Source: Armatimonadaceae bacterium (GTDB taxonomy: Bacteria; Armatimonadota; Armatimonadia; Armatimonadales; Armatimonadaceae). Taken from it: DNA of 64,000 nucleotides. The notes below the pieces were generated by a model that saw only the letters and a program-made list of their open reading frames with translations, made no database searches and was not told the origin of the DNA. Positions 60,880 to 64,000 of this stretch are shown here, in pieces. The position numbers and the translations under genes were made by a program. Position 1 is the stretch's first letter, and each line of letters opens with the position of its first letter. The stretch spans positions 62,001 through 126,000 of the forward strand of contig JAUJOK010000005.1 in assembly GCA_030447685.1 (NCBI GenBank), in the 5' to 3' direction.

Positions 60880-62058
60880 TTGCAGCGAGCAAAAAGACTT
60901 GACCTGATTCCCCCCTACCTGTTCGGCGAGATCGCCCGCGCCAAAGCGGCGGCCATTGCCGAAGGACGCGATCTAATAGACTTAGGCATCGGCGACCCCG
61001 ACCAGCCCACTCCGCCCGCCATTATCGACAAGCTATACGAGGCGGCCCGCGACCCGGAAACCCATCGCTACGACGAAAGCCCCGCCGGTGATTCGTGCTT
61101 CCTGGATGCCTGCGCGCAGTGGTTCGAGCGGCGCTTTGGTGTGACCGTCGATCCGAAGACAGAGCTATTGCTGCTCATCGGCTCCAAAGAGGGACTCGCG
61201 CACCTGTGCTGGGCCTACATAGACGCGGGCGATATTGCCCTGGTGCAGGACCCGTCCTACACCGTGCCCAAGGTGAACACCCTTCTCGCGGGCGGCACGC
61301 CCCATTCGATGCCGATGACGGCGGAAAACAAATGGCTGCCTGACCTGTCGGCGATTCCGACCGAGGTGGCAAAGCAGGCCAAGCTTCTGTTTCTGAACTA
61401 CCCGCACAACCCGACCGGCGCGACAGCGACACCGGAATTCTTCGCCGAAGCCGTCCGTTTCGCCCGCGAGTACGACATTCTTATCTGCCAGGACTGCGCC
61501 TACTCCGAGGTCGGCTTCGATGGCTACCAGGCACCGTCCATCTTGCAGACGCCGGGCGCGAAAGAGGTCGCTATCGAGACGCACTCGCTGTCTAAGACGT
61601 TCAACATGACCGGGTGGCGCATCGGCTTCGCGGCGGGCAACCCGGACGCCATTGCGACGCTGAACCGGCTCAAAAGCAACATCGACTCCAAGCAGTTCGC
61701 CGCCGTGGACCGCGCGGCGGGATGGGCGATGCTCCATGCCAACAACGATCAGACGCTGGATTTGTACCGCCGCCGCCGCGACATCCTGGTGGACGGTCTG
61801 AACGCGCTGGGGTGGAGCCTCGAAAGACCGAAAGCTGCCTTCTACGTCTGGATTCCTGTGCCGCCGGGCTACACGTCCATGAGCTTCACCAAAGCGCTGT
61901 TGGAGCAGGCGGGCGTGCTCGCCATTCCCGGTGTCGGCTACGGCGATCATGGCGAGGGTTACGTCCGCATGTCTCTTACTCTGGCCGGTGACCGGAACGG
62001 CGAGCGTGTCCAGGAAGCCGTCAACCGCATCCGCGAGCACATCCCGATTCGCTGGTAA
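60880..62058 (+). CDS. dapL: LL-diaminopimelate aminotransferase
   Basis: A 392-residue class I/II PLP aminotransferase. Opening 'KRLDLIPPYLFGEIARAKAAAIAEGRDLIDLGIGDPDQPTPP', then 'HRYDESPAGDSCFLDACAQWFERRFGV', 'LFLNYPHNPTGATAT' and the PLP lysine in 'HSLSKTFNMTGWRIGFAAGN', close to DapL enzymes of the DapL2/MJ1391 type. It converts tetrahydrodipicolinate directly to LL-DAP, the substrate of DapF. The start is TTG at 60880 behind TAGGAG. It is followed by a terminator. Confidence 0.88.
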   Translation: MQRAKRLDLIPPYLFGEIARAKAAAIAEGRDLIDLGIGDPDQPTPPAIIDKLYEAARDPETHRYDESPAGDSCFLDACAQWFERRFGVTVDPKTELLLLIGSKEGLAHLCWAYIDAGDIALVQDPSYTVPKVNTLLAGGTPHSMPMTAENKWLPDLSAIPTEVAKQAKLLFLNYPHNPTGATATPEFFAEAVRFAREYDILICQDCAYSEVGFDGYQAPSILQTPGAKEVAIETHSLSKTFNMTGWRIGFAAGNPDAIATLNRLKSNIDSKQFAAVDRAAGWAMLHANNDQTLDLYRRRRDILVDGLNALGWSLERPKAAFYVWIPVPPGYTSMSFTKALLEQAGVLAIPGVGYGDHGEGYVRMSLTLAGDRNGERVQEAVNRIREHIPIRW

Positions 62059-62068
62059 AAATCGGCGG

Positions 62069-62102
62069 GCCTCTCCCCCGACCCGGAGGAGAGGCTTTTT
62101 TA
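62069..62102 (+). terminator. Rho-independent terminator after dapL
   Basis: GCCTCTCC pairs with GGAGAGGC around an 11-base loop, followed by six or more T residues. Confidence 0.85.
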
Positions 62103-62159
62103 TTTTTCTGGGTATAAAGTGATAAGGTAACAGCAGAAGTTAGTAAGGGAGTTACGACC

Positions 62160-63488
62160 ATTTCCGACAAAGACCGACAACCGAGGATGCACTCGACCGA
62201 GACGGCGGAGCGCGCCGTTCTGGTCGCCCTGGAAACCGACGACTCCGAAGATTCGCTGGAAGCGCGCCTGGACGAGTTGGAAGAGTTGGCGGCGACGGCG
62301 GGCGCGACGGTTATCCGCAAGATCGGCCAGCGTAAACGGCAGCCGGACCCGGCCTATCTCATCGGCCACGGCAAGGCGGATGAACTTTTCGCCGAAGTGC
62401 AGGAGCTTTCGGCGTCGCTGGTCATCTTTGACGACGAAATATCGCCGACTCAGCAGCGCAACCTGGGCGAAACGCTGAAGACGCGCGTTATCGACCGGAC
62501 GCAGCTTATTCTGGACATCTTCGCCCAGCGCGCCCGCACCCGTGAAGGAAAGCTCCAGGTTGAGCTGGCGCAGCTAACCTATCTTTTGCCGCGCCTGGGC
62601 CTGCTGTACACCAAGTTCGAGCGGCAGCAGGGCGGTATCGGGGTTCGGGGCGGCGCGGGCGAAACCAAGCTGGAGACGGACCGGCGCAAAGTCCGCGAGC
62701 GCATCACCGAACTGGAGCGCGAACTGGGTGAGGTCATCAAGCAGCGCGCCCAGCAGCGCGCCTCGCGGCGCAAGCTGCCCTTTCCCACGGCGGCCCTGGT
62801 CGGCTACACGTCGGCGGGCAAATCCACCTTACTGAACGTGCTCAGCGGTTCGGAAGTGCTTGCCGACCGGATGCTGTTCTCGACCCTGGACCCGACCACG
62901 CGGCGCGTCGTTCTGCCCGATGGCTGGGGCATTCTCCTCACCGACACGGTCGGCTTCATTCGTAACCTGCCGCACCACCTGGTCGCCGCTTTCCGTGCGA
63001 CGCTGGAAGAGGTGACGGGCGCGGACTTCCTGATCCATGTCGTCGACGCCTCCGCGCCTGAGGCTGACCGTCAGCGCGATGTGGTCATGCAAACCCTGGA
63101 GGAGTTGGGTGCGGCGGACAAGCCGGTCGTCACCGTCTTCAACAAGGCGGACCGGGTGCAGGATCAGTATGCTTTGCGCTCTCTGGTAGCGACGGTTCCG
63201 AACTCCGTCTATATCTCGGCGGCGCGTGCGGAAGGTATCCCCTACTTGATGGATACGATCCGCGACACAGTGCAGACGCTGGTGGAAGACCTGTGCCTGG
63301 CGATTCCCTACAGCCGCTCCGACTTTGTCGCCCTCTGCTACGAATATGGCCGGGTGTCTTCCGTGGAATACAAGGAAGACGCCATCTATGTCCGCGCCGA
63401 AGTCGCCCACTCGCTTGCCGGTCGCCTCAGCCAGTTCGCGGTCAGGAACGACACCTGCGCGGCGGAGTCCCCGGAGGGAACCGGCTGA
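62160..63488 (+). CDS. hflX: GTPase HflX, probable ATT start
   Basis: HflX is a ribosome-associated GTPase that splits stalled 70S ribosomes. After '[19 protein letters not shown]' and the glycine-rich '[25 protein letters not shown]' come the G-motifs: G1 '[13 protein letters not shown]', G3 'DTVGFI', G4 'FNKADRV'. The only standard start in frame is an ATG at 62187, with a poor ribosome binding site. An ATT at 62160 has AAGGGAG eight bases upstream and gives '[24 protein letters not shown]', a better match to family N-termini. If the ATG is right, the protein is 433 residues. Confidence 0.93.
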   Translation: MSDKDRQPRMHSTETAERAVLVALETDDSEDSLEARLDELEELAATAGATVIRKIGQRKRQPDPAYLIGHGKADELFAEVQELSASLVIFDDEISPTQQRNLGETLKTRVIDRTQLILDIFAQRARTREGKLQVELAQLTYLLPRLGLLYTKFERQQGGIGVRGGAGETKLETDRRKVRERITELERELGEVIKQRAQQRASRRKLPFPTAALVGYTSAGKSTLLNVLSGSEVLADRMLFSTLDPTTRRVVLPDGWGILLTDTVGFIRNLPHHLVAAFRATLEEVTGADFLIHVVDASAPEADRQRDVVMQTLEELGAADKPVVTVFNKADRVQDQYALRSLVATVPNSVYISAARAEGIPYLMDTIRDTVQTLVEDLCLAIPYSRSDFVALCYEYGRVSSVEYKEDAIYVRAEVAHSLAGRLSQFAVRNDTCAAESPEGTG

Positions 63489-63501
63489 ACTACACGGGGC
63501 A

Positions 63502-64000
63502 TCATTTGAACGAGGGCAGGATGATGCCGCGCATGATGACCTTCTGCGCGAACAGAAAGACGATCAGGGTCGGCAGGGCGGCAAGCGTCAACGCGGCCAT
63601 GATCATATACTGCGGCGCGGCGGCCTGAAGGTCGTACAGCCACACCATCAGCGTCCACATCTTCGGGTCCTGGCACACCACCAGTGCGAACAGGAACGCG
63701 CCATAGGAGGCCGTAAAGGCGTTCAGGGCGATAACGGAGAAGATCGGCAGCGACAGCGGCACGGTGATGCGCCGGAACATCGTCACCTCGGTCGCGCCGT
63801 CTAAAATCCCTGCCTCGTACAACTCCTTAGGCAGCGAATCGAAGAACCCCTTCAACAGGAAGATGGAAAATCCCGATGCCAGCGTCGGCAGCACCAGCGC
63901 CCAGAAGGTGTTGAGCATACCGAGGTCGCGCAGCAACAGGAAGTTCGGTATCATCGCGACCTCGGCGGGAAAAGCCATCGTCGCCAGCAGAAACAGCAGC
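63502..64000 (-). CDS. Carbohydrate ABC transporter permease, MalG-like (C-terminal part)
   Basis: The frame is open to the right edge; about 165 residues are seen. Helices and the EAA loop ('LPKELYEAGILDGATEVTMFRRITVPLSLPIFSVIAL') match MalG/UgpE-type permeases, ending 'VIMRGIILPSFK'. Upstream residues ('LLFLLATMAFPAEVAMIPNFLLLRDLGMLNTFWALVLP') fit the same family. It is one half of a sugar importer whose other parts are outside the window. Confidence 0.9.
   Translation of the reverse strand, partial: LLFLLATMAFPAEVAMIPNFLLLRDLGMLNTFWALVLPTLASGFSIFLLKGFFDSLPKELYEAGILDGATEVTMFRRITVPLSLPIFSVIALNAFTASYGAFLFALVVCQDPKMWTLMVWLYDLQAAAPQYMIMAALTLAALPTLIVFLFAQKVIMRGIILPSFK

Overview
The window is a high-GC bacterial chromosome segment. 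No rRNA or other firm taxonomic marker is present, so the source is inferred from gene content. The diderm-type export genes (Wza-like and Wzz/Wzc-like), a miaA-hfq-dapF run, the LL-DAP aminotransferase route to lysine, PmoA-like (DUF6807) and PhoD-like secreted proteins with Tat signals, and a tRNA gene without an encoded CCA would all suit Armatimonadota or a neighbouring phylum. That assignment is tentative.

Layout. 1-4.2 kb (minus strand): a truncated Tat-exported GH2-type glycosidase, then a tight operon of circularly permuted ATP-grasp protein, SMI1/KNR4-family protein, alpha-E protein and YjbQ. 4.3-5.6 kb (plus): queG, with a 165-bp palindromic repeat inserted in frame. 5.6-30.2 kb (almost all minus): one large exopolysaccharide locus. 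It has a chain-length/BY-kinase-like protein, a Wza-like exporter, a nucleotide-sugar epimerase, a Wzt-type ABC ATPase, two methyltransferases, about ten glycosyltransferases, a Wzy/ligase-like polymerase on the plus strand, an initiating sugar-phosphate transferase and a PglF/CapD-type dehydratase. A good promoter (30182-30211) stands at its head. 30.2-42.6 kb: housekeeping and metabolic genes (queD, panD, apt, Nif3, an ABC exporter whose permease is fused to a CPBP protease, a ZIP transporter, lysA, site-2 protease, trpS, GrpB). 42.7-45.8 kb (minus): DUF6807 protein, PhoD-like phosphatase and a protein with a DnaA-domain-I-like N-terminus. 45.8-46.2 kb: a candidate structured RNA of about 330 nt with its own promoter and terminator. 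46.2-49.5 kb: a GNAT acetyltransferase, then a slipin-RtcB RNA-repair pair with a tRNA-like leader. 49.5-54.6 kb: secreted and membrane proteins, PPK2, a GH4 glycosidase, tRNA-Gln and an HNH protein. 54.7-56.1 kb: an insertion sequence with a 15-bp target duplication and a broken transposase. 56.2-63.5 kb: a frameshifted secreted protein, purA, miaA, hfq, dapF (frameshifted), dapL and hflX. The right edge cuts a sugar ABC permease.

How the genes work together. The 25-kb polysaccharide locus mixes Wzy-type parts (initiating transferase, polymerase/ligase, Wza, Wzz-like) with a Wzt-type ATPase, yet no Wzx flippase and no Wzm permease are visible. lysA, dapF and dapL together cover the late diaminopimelate-to-lysine steps. 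queD and queG belong to queuosine synthesis.

Caveats. Several genes carry single-base frameshifts, often in short G runs. They may be sequencing errors rather than true pseudogenes, and this is stated where it applies. Three unrelated inverted-repeat elements and two candidate structured RNAs are the least explained parts of the window. All functional calls rest on reading the sequence; no database search was run.
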